From positions 62,001-126,000 of the forward strand of contig NZ_CALPCN010000005.1 of NCBI RefSeq assembly GCF_943193045.1: a stretch of DNA of 64,000 bases, given 5' to 3'. Made by a program: the position numbers and the translations under genes. The stretch comes from Pumilibacter muris. Lineage in GTDB: Bacteria > Bacillota > Clostridia > Christensenellales > Pumilibacteraceae. Under the pieces are notes generated by a model, which saw only the letters and a program-made list of their open reading frames with translations, searched no databases and was not told where the DNA came from. Shown here piece after piece: positions 45,519 through 54,981 of this stretch; the stretch's first letter is position 1, and each line of letters opens with the position of its first letter.

Positions 45519-45653
45519 GACCGCTAAAAAGCCGTCAAGGGCGCAGACCTTGTCGTTGCGGGGTAGGGGTTCAAAAGGGAAGGGACACAGTCGAAAGTGT
45601 CCCGCCCTTTTGTCGTTTTTGCAGGCTTTTTGCGAACAAAAAGCCGATGTTTT
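45519..45653. repeat. Cluster of inverted repeats between the lipoprotein gene and typA
   Basis: Two strong hairpins: CAAAAGGG/CCCTTTTG with inner GGGACAC/GTGTCCC (45572-45612), and GGCTTTTTG-CGAA-CAAAAAGCC (45624-45645). A TGAC...GTCA short repeat lies at 45518-45537. None has a good T-run on either strand. The arrangement looks like an intergenic palindromic element (MITE- or REP-like); copies elsewhere in the genome would show this. Confidence 0.45.
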
Positions 45654-46718
45654 TCATGCAAACGGGTCTATATTCCCCTCGAACGGGTCGTACGGGAACG
45701 AGTCTTTCGGTTTAGGAGGCGGAAGCTTTTCTTTTTGCTTTTTGATTACGCGCGCCGCCAAAACGGTAAGTCCCACAGTTATGCCGCCCGCAACAATCGC
45801 AACGATATACCAACCTGTGGGGTCGGCTCTGCGATATTGATAAGTTACGAGCGTTTCCCCGTCGCCAACGTTCTTTTGAAACACATAGTACACCCCTTTT
45901 TTGTCGGGAGTGCCGTTTGAATCTTGCACATAAAGCCTGTCGTCGCATTCCACGTTCATCTTTTGCGAGGCATACCAAAAGTTGCGCAACATAATTTCGG
46001 TGTATTCGCCGAGTTCAGCCGCAGGGAAAGCCTCAGTAAATCCGGGCAACACTTCGCGGTATACCATTCCCGACTCGCTGTCGTATATAAAGTCGGGATT
46101 GTCTATAATGTCGGGATGGTTGGGCTTGTTCTCGTATTGCGGGAAAATTTCGATTAAACCGAAAATCAAAATTCCCATTGCGGTGTTGTTGTCTTTGAGC
46201 AGTTGTTCGCCTTCGTCAAACCGCGCTTTCGCTTCGGCGAGTTCTTTTTGCCAAAAGTTAAACCTATCGGCGCGCACGGTGTTTATAGTGCGGAAAAACA
46301 GATTCGTTTTAACGTCGTACTCTCCCGAAAGCGTCAAGCCGTCGGAAAGATATTCGTTTCCTTTCCGCTTCGGAATTTGAACGTTGTTAAAACGGTACAC
46401 CTTTTGTCGCGCCGCTTCGTCGTTATAAACTCCGTCGAAACTGTAAGTAAAGCCGTACAGTTCGCTCAAATCCGAAAAGTAATCGTCGAACCACGTTTGT
46501 AACGTCCATTTTTTGCCGTTGTGGCGTTTAGACGCGGCGGCGCTTTCGTTCAAAAGCGAATCCACCGCCTGAGGTATTCCTATGTCTATGCGAAAATACC
46601 AAAAATCGTCGTCGGACGACTCGTAAACGTCTATTCGAGCGTCGCACCCCGCGAAAGTCATTATTATAACCGCGAACAGCGCGCACACCAAAGATTTAAT
46701 TGTTTTACGCGTTTTCAA
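45654..46718 (-). CDS. Lipoprotein with C-terminal membrane helix, unknown function
   Basis: This 354-aa protein has a lipoprotein signal (MKTRKTIKSLVCALFAVIIM, then TFAGC), a large extracellular domain with many Asp/Asn/Tyr residues and a C-terminal transmembrane helix (about residues 305-325) followed by a short basic, Pro-rich cytoplasmic tail. I recognise no family. The start is TTG, 5 nt after the pepF stop, with only a distant GAGGAG, so translation is probably coupled to pepF. Confidence 0.72.
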   Translation of the reverse strand: MKTRKTIKSLVCALFAVIIMTFAGCDARIDVYESSDDDFWYFRIDIGIPQAVDSLLNESAAASKRHNGKKWTLQTWFDDYFSDLSELYGFTYSFDGVYNDEAARQKVYRFNNVQIPKRKGNEYLSDGLTLSGEYDVKTNLFFRTINTVRADRFNFWQKELAEAKARFDEGEQLLKDNNTAMGILIFGLIEIFPQYENKPNHPDIIDNPDFIYDSESGMVYREVLPGFTEAFPAAELGEYTEIMLRNFWYASQKMNVECDDRLYVQDSNGTPDKKGVYYVFQKNVGDGETLVTYQYRRADPTGWYIVAIVAGGITVGLTVLAARVIKKQKEKLPPPKPKDSFPYDPFEGNIDPFA

Positions 46719-46723
46719 ACCTA

Positions 46724-48499
46724 TTACACAAGCTCCTCTAACAATGCGAGAGTTTCGGAAAATTCTTTCATGGCAACTTTATACGGCTCGTCGCTCTTCA
46801 AATCCACGCCTACGTCGCACAAAATATCATAAGGCGATTTGCTTCCGCCCGCCGACAGGAATTTCTCTTTGTAACGCGCCACCGCGCTCTCCCCTTCTTC
46901 CAAAATGGCGTGCGCGATATTTACCGCGCTCGTTATGCCCGTTGCATATTTATACACATAAAAAGCATGATAAAAATGCGGAATACGCGCCCATTCGAGC
47001 CTTATCTGACGGTCGTGCACAACGTGGGGTCCGTAATACTTTTTGTTGAGTTTCATATATTCGCGCGAAAGCGATTCTACGGTTAGCGGCTTGCCCGCTT
47101 GCGCCATAGAATGACTGCTAAGTTCGAACTCCGCGAACATAGTTTGGCGGAACAAAGTGGTGCGGAACATATCAAGATAATAAGCAAGCAAGAATTTGCG
47201 CATTGCGGGTTCCGTTTCCGTTTTCAGCATATATTTGAGCAACAAAACTTCGTTTACCGTGCTTGCCACTTCGGCAACGAAAATAGAATAATCGGCGTTA
47301 ATATAGTCTTGTTCTTTGCTCGAATAATACGAATGGAGAGAGTGCCCGAGCTCGTGAGCGATTGTGAACACGTCGTGAGCGGTGGAGCTGTAATTGAGGA
47401 GCACGAACGGATGCACGCCGGTAACGCCCATGCTGTAAGCTCCGCTGCGCTTGTTTTCCGTTTCGTAAACGTCGAGCCAACGGGAACGGCGCGCGGTGCG
47501 CAACAACTCGATATATTCTTCTCCGAGCGGCGCAAGTCCTTTCAGCACAAGCTCGAAAGCTTCGTCGAATTTAAGTTTTAAATCGGCTTCTTTAACAAGC
47601 GACACATACAAATCGTACATGTGCAACTTTTCCGCGCCGAGCGCTTTTTTTCTTAGCGCGACGTATCTGTGAACGGGCTCCAAGTTTTCGCCCACCGTTT
47701 TAACAAGCTTAGTGTATACTTCGCCGGGAACGTTGTCGGAGTCGGTAGATTTTTCGACTGCGCTCGCATAACCGCGAGCCGTAGCAAGATAATTGTCTTT
47801 GGCAACCGACGCGGCGTAGTTCGCGCCGATAGTATTGATTAAACTGCCCACAGCCTTATACATTCCCTCGAACGCTTTTTTTCTGAGCGCGGGGTCGAGC
47901 GACGAAAGACATTCGCTGTAAAGCCCGTGAGTGAGTTTCACCTTTTTGCCGTTCACGTCTATTTTGGGAAAAGGCATATCAACGTTGTTTATCATTCCGA
48001 ATACGTTGCCATATCCCGAATAAGTGGTTTGCCCGAGAGCGAGCAATCTCTCTTCTTCCGCCGACAGTATATGACGCTTACTGCGGCGCACCTCGCTCAG
48101 CATATATTTATATACCGCAAGGTCGGGGTCGTTCATATATGCCGACAGAGTAACGTCGTCGAGCGCTCCGAGCTCGGGCGTTATGAACGACGAATATGTG
48201 GCGTAGTGCATATATATGTCTTCCGAGCGGCTGTAAAGCGACAGTCCGCATTCGTCGGCGCTGTTTTCGTCGTGCTTTAACTGGGCGTAGCAACAAAGGC
48301 GTTCGAGCCGCCGGCAAATCGCGCTGTTGCACTCCATGCAAGCCAAAAACTCGTATTTGTCGCCGAGCTTTCCTTTATACGACAGCACCGACGGCAAAGC
48401 CTTGTTTACTTCCGAAAATTCTTTTTCCCATTCGCCGACGTTTTGAAAGATGTCTTCTATTCGCCATATGTCTCTTTCGTTCACTTCGCTTCTTTTCAT
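46724..48499 (-). CDS. pepF: Oligoendopeptidase F
   Basis: This 591-aa M3-family zinc endopeptidase has the active-site helix IAHELGHSLHSYY (about residue 380), and the third metal ligand Glu lies in FVAEVASTVNE (about 408). It cleaves short peptides in the cytoplasm. I chose ATG 48499, with AGGAGG 13 nt upstream; the longer ORF start at 48532 is not preceded by a ribosome site. An ATG-TAA pair lies between the ribosome site and the true start. Confidence 0.93.
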   Translation of the reverse strand: MKRSEVNERDIWRIEDIFQNVGEWEKEFSEVNKALPSVLSYKGKLGDKYEFLACMECNSAICRRLERLCCYAQLKHDENSADECGLSLYSRSEDIYMHYATYSSFITPELGALDDVTLSAYMNDPDLAVYKYMLSEVRRSKRHILSAEEERLLALGQTTYSGYGNVFGMINNVDMPFPKIDVNGKKVKLTHGLYSECLSSLDPALRKKAFEGMYKAVGSLINTIGANYAASVAKDNYLATARGYASAVEKSTDSDNVPGEVYTKLVKTVGENLEPVHRYVALRKKALGAEKLHMYDLYVSLVKEADLKLKFDEAFELVLKGLAPLGEEYIELLRTARRSRWLDVYETENKRSGAYSMGVTGVHPFVLLNYSSTAHDVFTIAHELGHSLHSYYSSKEQDYINADYSIFVAEVASTVNEVLLLKYMLKTETEPAMRKFLLAYYLDMFRTTLFRQTMFAEFELSSHSMAQAGKPLTVESLSREYMKLNKKYYGPHVVHDRQIRLEWARIPHFYHAFYVYKYATGITSAVNIAHAILEEGESAVARYKEKFLSAGGSKSPYDILCDVGVDLKSDEPYKVAMKEFSETLALLEELV

Positions 48500-48567
48500 T
48501 GTTATTACATAACCTCCTATTGAAAAGCACAATCGCGCAAAAACCGACGGGAATGTGCCGTAAATTT

Positions 48568-49929
48568 TTAATTTTTTAACGAATGTATTGGCGCGGGCAC
48601 TCTTCCGCCACGCCTTATAAACTCGTTTGCGGAAAATGAATTTACAGGCATAACGGGCGCCGTTCCGAGCAGTCCGCCGAATTCCACCTCGTCGCCCACC
48701 TTTTTGCCGGGAGCGGGAATTATTCTAACCGCCGTAGTTTTGTTGTTTATCATACCTATCGCGCACTCGTCGGCTATAATCGCGCTTATAGTTTCGGCGC
48801 TCGTGTCGCCGGGCACCGCGAGCATATCGAGCCCCACGCTGCACACGCAAGTCATAGCTTCGAGTTTTTCTATTGTTAAAGCGCCCTTTCTTACCGCGCG
48901 AATCATTCCTTCGTCTTCCGACACGGGAATAAACGCGCCCGAAAGCCCGCCCACGCTGCTCGACGCCATAACTCCGCCTTTTTTAACGGCGTCGTTGAGT
49001 ATTGCAAGACATGCGGTTGTGCCGGGAGCGCCAACGCTTTCAAGCCCCATTTCTTCGAGAATTTGCGCAACGCTGTCGCCCACTTTGGGAGTGGGAGCCA
49101 AACTCAAATCCACAATACCGAAAGTAGCGCCGAGCCGCTTTGCCGCTTCCGACGCCACAAGCTGCCCCACCCGCGTAATTTTGAACGCGGTGCGCTTTAT
49201 TTCTTCCGCAACCGCGAGAAGATCGGCGCCTTTGCCGAGTTTACGGAGCGCGCAACTCACGGCGCCGGGTCCCGAAACGCCAACGTTTATAATCGCGTCG
49301 CCCTCGCCGACGCCCGTAAACGCGCCCGCCATAAAAGGATTATCTTCCACCGCGTTACAAAAAACCACGAATTTGGCGCAACCGAGCCCTCCCTCGTTTG
49401 CGGTGAGGGCGCTCAACTCTTTTATCTTTTCACCCATAAGGCGAACGGCGTCCATATTTATGCCGCTGCGAGTGCTTCCCACGTTTACCGACGAACAAAC
49501 TTTTTTTGTTTTTGAAATTGCTTCGGGTATGCTGTTAATAAATTCGCGTTCGAACGGCGACGTTCCCTTATGCACGAGAGCCGTGTAGCCGCCTATAAAG
49601 TCTATGCCTATTTCGCTCGCGGCTCTATCGAGAGCTTGCGCTATTTTAACGTAGCCGCCCGTTTTGGCGCCGAGCAAACTCACGGGAGTAACCGACACGC
49701 GCTTGTTCACAATGGGCACGCCGTATTGTTCCGCGATTTCTTCGCCCACCGCCACGAGTTTTCCCGCGCGCGAACGGATTTTATTATACGCAAGTTCCGC
49801 CGTTTCGTCGGCGGTGCGCCCCACGCAGTCGAAAAGCGACAAAGCCATAGTTATGGTTCGCACGTCAAGATTTTCGTTGTCGAGCATGCGAACCGTTTCG
49901 AGTATTTCGTTTTTGTTGAAGTTTATCAT
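48568..49929 (-). CDS. UPF0210 (DUF711) PFL-family protein
   Basis: This 453-aa protein matches the UPF0210 family ([20 protein letters not shown], about residue 143; [13 protein letters not shown], about 215; [17 protein letters not shown], about 360). It is structurally related to pyruvate formate-lyase/anaerobic reductase barrels but has no glycyl-radical tail. Its function is unknown. It is almost always next to an ACT-domain gene, as here (13 bp away), which suggests small-molecule control. Confidence 0.92.
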   Translation of the reverse strand: MINFNKNEILETVRMLDNENLDVRTITMALSLFDCVGRTADETAELAYNKIRSRAGKLVAVGEEIAEQYGVPIVNKRVSVTPVSLLGAKTGGYVKIAQALDRAASEIGIDFIGGYTALVHKGTSPFEREFINSIPEAISKTKKVCSSVNVGSTRSGINMDAVRLMGEKIKELSALTANEGGLGCAKFVVFCNAVEDNPFMAGAFTGVGEGDAIINVGVSGPGAVSCALRKLGKGADLLAVAEEIKRTAFKITRVGQLVASEAAKRLGATFGIVDLSLAPTPKVGDSVAQILEEMGLESVGAPGTTACLAILNDAVKKGGVMASSSVGGLSGAFIPVSEDEGMIRAVRKGALTIEKLEAMTCVCSVGLDMLAVPGDTSAETISAIIADECAIGMINNKTTAVRIIPAPGKKVGDEVEFGGLLGTAPVMPVNSFSANEFIRRGGRVPAPIHSLKN

Positions 49930-49942
49930 GCGCGCCTCGCAA

Positions 49943-50206
49943 CTATATTCTGTGCATCGCCGAAAAAACGTCTTCGTGCTGAATTGATATATCCACCCCG
50001 ATAGACTTTCCGAGTTCTTCGGCGCCCTTTCTGAACTCGCCTATTTGCACCGAACCCGTTTCCACAAGCATTATCATTGCGAAATAGTTTTGAAGCACGG
50101 TTTGGCTTATGTCTTCAACGTTCGCGCCCTTGTTCGCCAAAAATTCGGTAACGCGCGCTATTATGCCCGATTTGTCTTTGCCCACTACGGTAACTACCGC
50201 TTTCAT
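49943..50206 (-). CDS. ACT-domain protein (UPF0237)
   Basis: This 87-aa protein is a single ACT domain ([22 protein letters not shown], then IMLVE), a ligand-binding regulatory fold. The UPF0237-UPF0210 pair is conserved in many anaerobes. Its ATG overlaps the stop of the upstream membrane-protein gene by 4 bp. Confidence 0.92.
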   Translation of the reverse strand: MKAVVTVVGKDKSGIIARVTEFLANKGANVEDISQTVLQNYFAMIMLVETGSVQIGEFRKGAEELGKSIGVDISIQHEDVFSAMHRI

Positions 50207-50847
50207 TGTTTTTCGTCCTCTATGTTTGTTAGTTGATTTTCTTGTACTGTAATTGCATTATTCGAAACCGCCGTTTCGTTTGTTTCGGTTTTCGCTTCGC
50301 ATTCTTTGTTCTTCAACGCGGGAATTTCGAGAATTTCGTAAGCCATTAAAATGTTCGCGTGGCTCACAAGTTTTAGCTTTGTGCCCTCTTCAAGCTCTAT
50401 TTTGGGAACAGTGTATTCTATCAGGAGCTTTCTTTCGTCTATATCCCCTCTTCTTAGCGGACGGGTTTTTAAAAGCATCGAATAAAAGTATACGCCGTCT
50501 TTCATTCCGACGCTGTTGTCATAACCCAAAAACTTACCTTCGAACGTGTCTTTTAAGCCGCGTTCCATATCTTTGAGCATAGCCACATATTTGCGAGTGA
50601 GCCTGTATTTTATCGAAAAGAAAAACAAACTGTAACACGCGAACGCAATAGTTATTATTGCCGAAATCGCACCGAACAAAAAGGTGAAACCTCTGTTTCG
50701 CTGCACTTCCACCATATAAACGCTAAGCGTTACGAGAGTTGCCACAACTGCGGCAACCGCAACAAGCAAGGCAAACCAAGTCCAAAACAAGAACTTTTTT
50801 TCGCGCCGAGCCGCCGCCTTTTCTTCTTTACCGAATACGTCAGTCAT
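50203..50847 (-). CDS. Membrane protein with two helices and a cytoplasmic domain, unknown
   Basis: This 214-aa protein has a charged N-terminus, two hydrophobic helices (about residues 19-45 and 55-80), then a mixed soluble domain and a Glu/Asn-rich tail. No family is recognised. I chose ATG 50847 (GGAG 5 nt upstream); the longer ORF begins inside the promoter leader. It is the first gene of the operon with the ACT and UPF0210 genes. Confidence 0.72.
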   Translation of the reverse strand: MTDVFGKEEKAAARREKKFLFWTWFALLVAVAAVVATLVTLSVYMVEVQRNRGFTFLFGAISAIITIAFACYSLFFFSIKYRLTRKYVAMLKDMERGLKDTFEGKFLGYDNSVGMKDGVYFYSMLLKTRPLRRGDIDERKLLIEYTVPKIELEEGTKLKLVSHANILMAYEILEIPALKNKECEAKTETNETAVSNNAITVQENQLTNIEDEKQ

Positions 50848-50894
50848 GTGTGCTCCGTGTTTTGCCCGTAACGACGGGCGCAATATACTTAATT

Positions 50895-50924
50895 AGTATA
50901 GCATAATTCCCGACATAATGTAAA
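50895..50924 (-). promoter_or_regulatory. Promoter of the membrane protein-ACT-UPF0210 operon
   Basis: Read leftward: TTTACA, 18 bp, TATACT with TG at the extended -10. Confidence 0.7.
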
Positions 50925-50983
50925 GTAAAACAAACGAACCCGAAATAATATTGACGAGCGTTCGGAGGCTTTGTTTTATGCGG

Positions 50984-53644
50984 TTACGTTCCCGTAGTAT
51001 ACGCAATGTCGCTCCCATCGTCTTCCGTTGCGGGAATAACGTTTAGCCTCGCGGGAATTCTGTCGGCAAGTTCGGCGCGGTGCGTCACTATTCCCACCGT
51101 AGTATCGCGCGAAAGTTTTACGAGCGCTTGTGTAACGGTTTCCATAGCCCGCTCGTGCAAAGTTCCGAATCCTTCGTCTATAAAGAAAAACTCGTAGTTC
51201 TGCGAGGCTATTTCTCCGGATATTGCCATAGCTATGCTAAGGCTTGCCAAAAACGTCTCTCCGCCCGACAAAGTTTTAACTTTGCGACGCGCGTTGTCGG
51301 CAAAAAAGTCCTCCACCCAAAAATCGCCTTCGTCGTACCAAAGGGTGTATTTTCCGCCCGAAAGCGACGAAAGAGTTTCGCTCGCCGCATAAGTGAACGA
51401 TTGCACATATTCTTCGGCGACGAACGAAAACAACTTGTTCTCGCTCGAAACGCATTTATTTAGTTTTATTAGCTCGTCTTGCTTTAACGCAAGCTCTTTC
51501 TTTTTTTGCGCGAGTTCTTTCTTCTTATTCAAACTTTCGCGCAGCCTTTCAATTTCGTTTTGCAATCTGCCGCTTTTTTCAGCAAATTGAGCAAACTCTT
51601 TCCTTATTTCTTCGAGAGCGAACTTTGCGGCTGTAAACTCCTCGCGGTTGAAAGGCTCTTTCGGAAGAGTTTTTATTATCTCCCTTTCGGCGTCGGACTT
51701 TGCGAGTAACCCCGCCTCGCGCGCCGCGAGTTCCGACTCCTTTTTGCGCAAAACTTCTTCTTTTTCGGCTTGGGCTTTTTGTGCTTTTTCGTATTCCTCT
51801 ATTGCCGCTCTCGCCTCGTTTTCGGCGGCTGGAATAGTTTTGCCGCCTAATCTTTCGGCTATTTTCGTTTTGAGCTTGTCTATATCGGCGCGTATTTTTT
51901 TACCCTCCGCCGTTACAGAATCGCGTTCTTTTTCGGCGGCGGTAAGGTTTGCCGCAAGCTCCGAACGTTCTTTTTCCACGTCTGCCAAAACCTTAGCCGT
52001 TTCAGCGCCCAGCTTTGCCCATTCAAATGCCGCGCTCGGCTCGCCGCAGATTTTGCAAAGCGTTTCCTCGCATTCCGACAAACTTTTTTTAGCGGCGGAA
52101 AGCGCTTCGGTGTGCCTGGCGTATTCCACTTCGTTGGAACCGAACTTTTTGTCGGCGTCTTGCGCCGAACGCTCCAAAGCGTCGCAACTTTCTTTTAGCG
52201 CCGTAAGTTCCGCGCTTTCGCATTGCGGCGCCGTTTCGCCGCAATACTCGCCCCCGCAAACGGGGCAACGTTCTCCGCTCTTCAACGCGCCTCTAACAGC
52301 CGCCGCCGCGTTTAAAACTCTCGCCGCCTCGTATTCTTCCTTAGCCGCCGCAAGCCGCGCCTTTATGTTTTCGCACTCGCGTTCGAGAGCGCTTCTCTCT
52401 AAAAACAAAGTTTCCAAAATCACCGTTTCGGCGCGCGACGCTTTTTCCGCTTCGATTTTTTTTGCCGTCGCGTCTTTCGACTTATCCGAATCGTTTTCCG
52501 CCTTTATCCGCACTGCGGCAAAATCGGCTTCGGAACAGCCGCAAAGCGGATAATTAGCGCCGCTTAATTTTGCGGCAAGCTCCGCTATTTTCTTTTCGCT
52601 TTCGTCTTTAACCGACGCGGTTGCCGACAAACGCGCGCTAAAATTTTCGCAACGAGCAACTGCGTCTTTATATTGCTCGGTAAGCGCAAAACGTTTGCTT
52701 TCAAGCTCCTCAACCTCTTTTCCGTCGCGCTCGCATTCTTTTATTTGCGAAAGAGTAACGTTTGCCGCATCGCTTCTTTTCTTTAATTCTATAAGCGTCT
52801 CTTTTTCTTTCTCGCACTTTTCTCGCTCGTTTGCGGCAAATTCTTTTTCTCTTTCGGCAAGTTTAAGCAAATCGAGCGCGTCTTGCAAATTTTTTTCGGC
52901 TTGCGCCCTTTTTTCGGCGACTTCGGCAAGCTTTTCTTTTTGTTTTACGTCGGCTTCGAGCTTTTCGGTTTTCGCCTGTTTTTCCGCGCAAAGCTTTTCC
53001 GTTTCGTTCTTTTCTTTTTTTACTTCGGCGAAAACGGCTTCGGTTACGCCTTCGTATTGCATTAGCGCGGAATCTAAGGCTTTCAATTCTTTATCGCAGT
53101 TGTTGCACGCGTCGGCTACCGTTTTTTTGAGTTTTTCAAACCTTTCGAGATTGAAAAGTTTTGCAACGGTTTTCACGCGTTCCGCCTTTTGCATTTGCAT
53201 AAACTCGGCAAATTTTCCCTGCTCCAACACCACAACTTTGGTAAAATCGTCTTTGTCGAGCTTTAACATGCCTTTTATCCGCTCGGTTACGCTATCCGCT
53301 TTGTCGGCAAGCACATCGCCCGTGTCGAGGTTAGTTAGGCGCGCCGCGCTCGACGAATTGCGTCTCAGTTCGCGGTATACTCTGTAACGCGCTCCGTCGG
53401 CAGTAAAATCGAGAGTGATTTTCCCTTTGTCGCTTTTGGTGTTTATGTAATCTTTAAGATTTCCGCGATTATGTTTAGACGGCGCATAAAGCGCTAAAAT
53501 AACGCAATCGAGAACTGTCGTTTTTCCGCTTCCCGTAGGTCCGCAAATGCAAAAAATTCCGTCTTGCGAAAGCTGCTCGAAGTCTATCGTGCGTTCGGCT
53601 AAAAAACTGTTTATTCCCTCGATAGAAAGCTTTAACGGTTTCAC
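50984..53644 (-). CDS. sbcC: Exonuclease subunit SbcC (Rad50-like ATPase)
   Basis: This 886-aa SMC-like ATPase partners SbcD in cutting DNA hairpins and ends. Walker A CGPTGSGKTT (residues 34-43), long coiled coils rich in Glu, Lys and Ala (about 165-450 and 470-740), the zinc hook CPVC at about 460, the ABC signature LSGGETF (about 785) and Walker B FFFIDEGFGTL (about 815) are visible. The start is GTG, 2 bp after the sbcD stop, with GGGGAGG upstream. Confidence 0.95.
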   Translation of the reverse strand: MKPLKLSIEGINSFLAERTIDFEQLSQDGIFCICGPTGSGKTTVLDCVILALYAPSKHNRGNLKDYINTKSDKGKITLDFTADGARYRVYRELRRNSSSAARLTNLDTGDVLADKADSVTERIKGMLKLDKDDFTKVVVLEQGKFAEFMQMQKAERVKTVAKLFNLERFEKLKKTVADACNNCDKELKALDSALMQYEGVTEAVFAEVKKEKNETEKLCAEKQAKTEKLEADVKQKEKLAEVAEKRAQAEKNLQDALDLLKLAEREKEFAANEREKCEKEKETLIELKKRSDAANVTLSQIKECERDGKEVEELESKRFALTEQYKDAVARCENFSARLSATASVKDESEKKIAELAAKLSGANYPLCGCSEADFAAVRIKAENDSDKSKDATAKKIEAEKASRAETVILETLFLERSALERECENIKARLAAAKEEYEAARVLNAAAAVRGALKSGERCPVCGGEYCGETAPQCESAELTALKESCDALERSAQDADKKFGSNEVEYARHTEALSAAKKSLSECEETLCKICGEPSAAFEWAKLGAETAKVLADVEKERSELAANLTAAEKERDSVTAEGKKIRADIDKLKTKIAERLGGKTIPAAENEARAAIEEYEKAQKAQAEKEEVLRKKESELAAREAGLLAKSDAEREIIKTLPKEPFNREEFTAAKFALEEIRKEFAQFAEKSGRLQNEIERLRESLNKKKELAQKKKELALKQDELIKLNKCVSSENKLFSFVAEEYVQSFTYAASETLSSLSGGKYTLWYDEGDFWVEDFFADNARRKVKTLSGGETFLASLSIAMAISGEIASQNYEFFFIDEGFGTLHERAMETVTQALVKLSRDTTVGIVTHRAELADRIPARLNVIPATEDDGSDIAYTTGT

Positions 53645-53646
53645 TT

Positions 53647-54780
53647 TTAAATCGCCTCCCCGTTCATAGCTTTGTTAAACATTTCGAGCATGCTTGCCGA
53701 CGGTTTTTCGGAATACGTCTTTTCGAAAAAGTCGGCGAAAAGTTCGGCGTCCGAACGCATCTTTTTTTCGGTCGCGACGCGCTTTGGCATAAGATAAATG
53801 TTTTTTAGCGCAACGAAATTTTCGCAACCGCGCATTTCGGCGTATTTGCTTGCGCTCAGCGGTTGCGGACTGTCGTATAATATGCGCACGAACTCGCCCT
53901 CGTGCTCTTTAAGCGCGAGCATACATTCGTCGAAGTTCTTAACCGTTACGGTAGCGAGCCTCCGACCCGATTGAACGGGAATATTCTCCACTTTTACCGA
54001 TGCGGGCGAAGTATACAGCAGATTAAAAAACTTTTCGCTTCTGTCGTCGAACGAATAAGCGAGCGGACTGCCGCTGTAATACACAGAGCCCGACTTACTG
54101 ACGCATTGCGGCTTATGAACGTGCCCGAGAGCCGTATAGTGGGCTTTCGGCAACACGTCGAGCGGCAAAAGAGCGGCTGTGCCGAGTTCGGCTTCGTCGT
54201 TCGCCCGCTTGCTTCCCGCCATAAATATATGACTTACCGTAATATTGCAGTCGCTCGCGGTAAAGCCTTTCGAACACAGCGAAAGCCACTCGCGCACATT
54301 TTCGGCGTAACTTTTTTGAGTGTCGGGCAAATATCCGAGCTGCGACATTCTTGAAAGCGACGGATAAGGCAAAAGAACCATATTTATCCGCTCGCCATTT
54401 CTTTTAAGAGTAACGTAACCCTCGCCGCCTCCGAAAGGCTCTTTAACGTTTTTATAGTCGAGCGAACCGCCGAGCAATATGCCGCATTCCCGCGCTATTC
54501 CGCACGGCGCCGAAAGACGCTCGGGGTTATCGTGGTTGCCCGCAATGGCTATAACGGGGCAATGCCTACTCAAAGAAAGACAAGCGGAATAAAACAGCGC
54601 TTCGGCTTCGGCGGGCGGGTTCACCGTATCGAAAACGTCGCCCGCAATCAAAACGGCGTCGGCTCCCGTTTCGCGTACCGCCCTTTCAAGCTCGCAAAGA
54701 GCTTGCTCCTGTTCGGGAAGTCGGCTCTTGCCTTCCAACCTTTTTCCAAGATGCCAATCCGAAGTGTGAATTATTTTCAA
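53647..54780 (-). CDS. sbcD: Exonuclease subunit SbcD (Mre11-like nuclease)
   Basis: This 377-aa metallophosphoesterase nuclease has motifs HTSDWHLGKRLEG (residues 5-17), GDVFDTVNPP (about 47), AGNHDNPERL (about 80), a His motif in SHIFMAGS (about 183) and LGHVHKPQ (about 216). It forms the SbcCD complex with the adjacent ATPase. It is divergent from the DnaD-type gene. Confidence 0.95.
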   Translation of the reverse strand: MKIIHTSDWHLGKRLEGKSRLPEQEQALCELERAVRETGADAVLIAGDVFDTVNPPAEAEALFYSACLSLSRHCPVIAIAGNHDNPERLSAPCGIARECGILLGGSLDYKNVKEPFGGGEGYVTLKRNGERINMVLLPYPSLSRMSQLGYLPDTQKSYAENVREWLSLCSKGFTASDCNITVSHIFMAGSKRANDEAELGTAALLPLDVLPKAHYTALGHVHKPQCVSKSGSVYYSGSPLAYSFDDRSEKFFNLLYTSPASVKVENIPVQSGRRLATVTVKNFDECMLALKEHEGEFVRILYDSPQPLSASKYAEMRGCENFVALKNIYLMPKRVATEKKMRSDAELFADFFEKTYSEKPSASMLEMFNKAMNGEAI

Positions 54781-54803
54781 CGCCGTTCACTTCCTTAAAA
54801 CGC

Positions 54804-54832
54804 TTGAATTTTTTCTCGCGTAGTGGTATTAT
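54804..54832 (+). promoter_or_regulatory. Promoter of the DnaD-DnaI operon
   Basis: TTGAAT, 17 bp, TATTAT. The leader of about 145 nt contains a short G+C hairpin (GCGGGCAAAAA...TTTTTTGCCGC, about 54913-54943). Confidence 0.65.
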
Positions 54833-54981
54833 AGTATATACGCCTATTAGAATTGAAATACCCGTATACCTTTCAATTATATATCAAAACGGCGGAGCTT
54901 TGCAAGTTTTTGCGGGCAAAAACAATTTTTTGCCGCTACATTACTGCGCCGCAACGATATTCACGGCAAAACGGAGCACTT

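Noticed and set aside
51648-52553. 301-codon Ser-rich ORF on the plus strand
   Set aside because: Antisense of the Glu/Lys/Ala coiled coil of sbcC, whose complement reads as Ser/Phe-rich.
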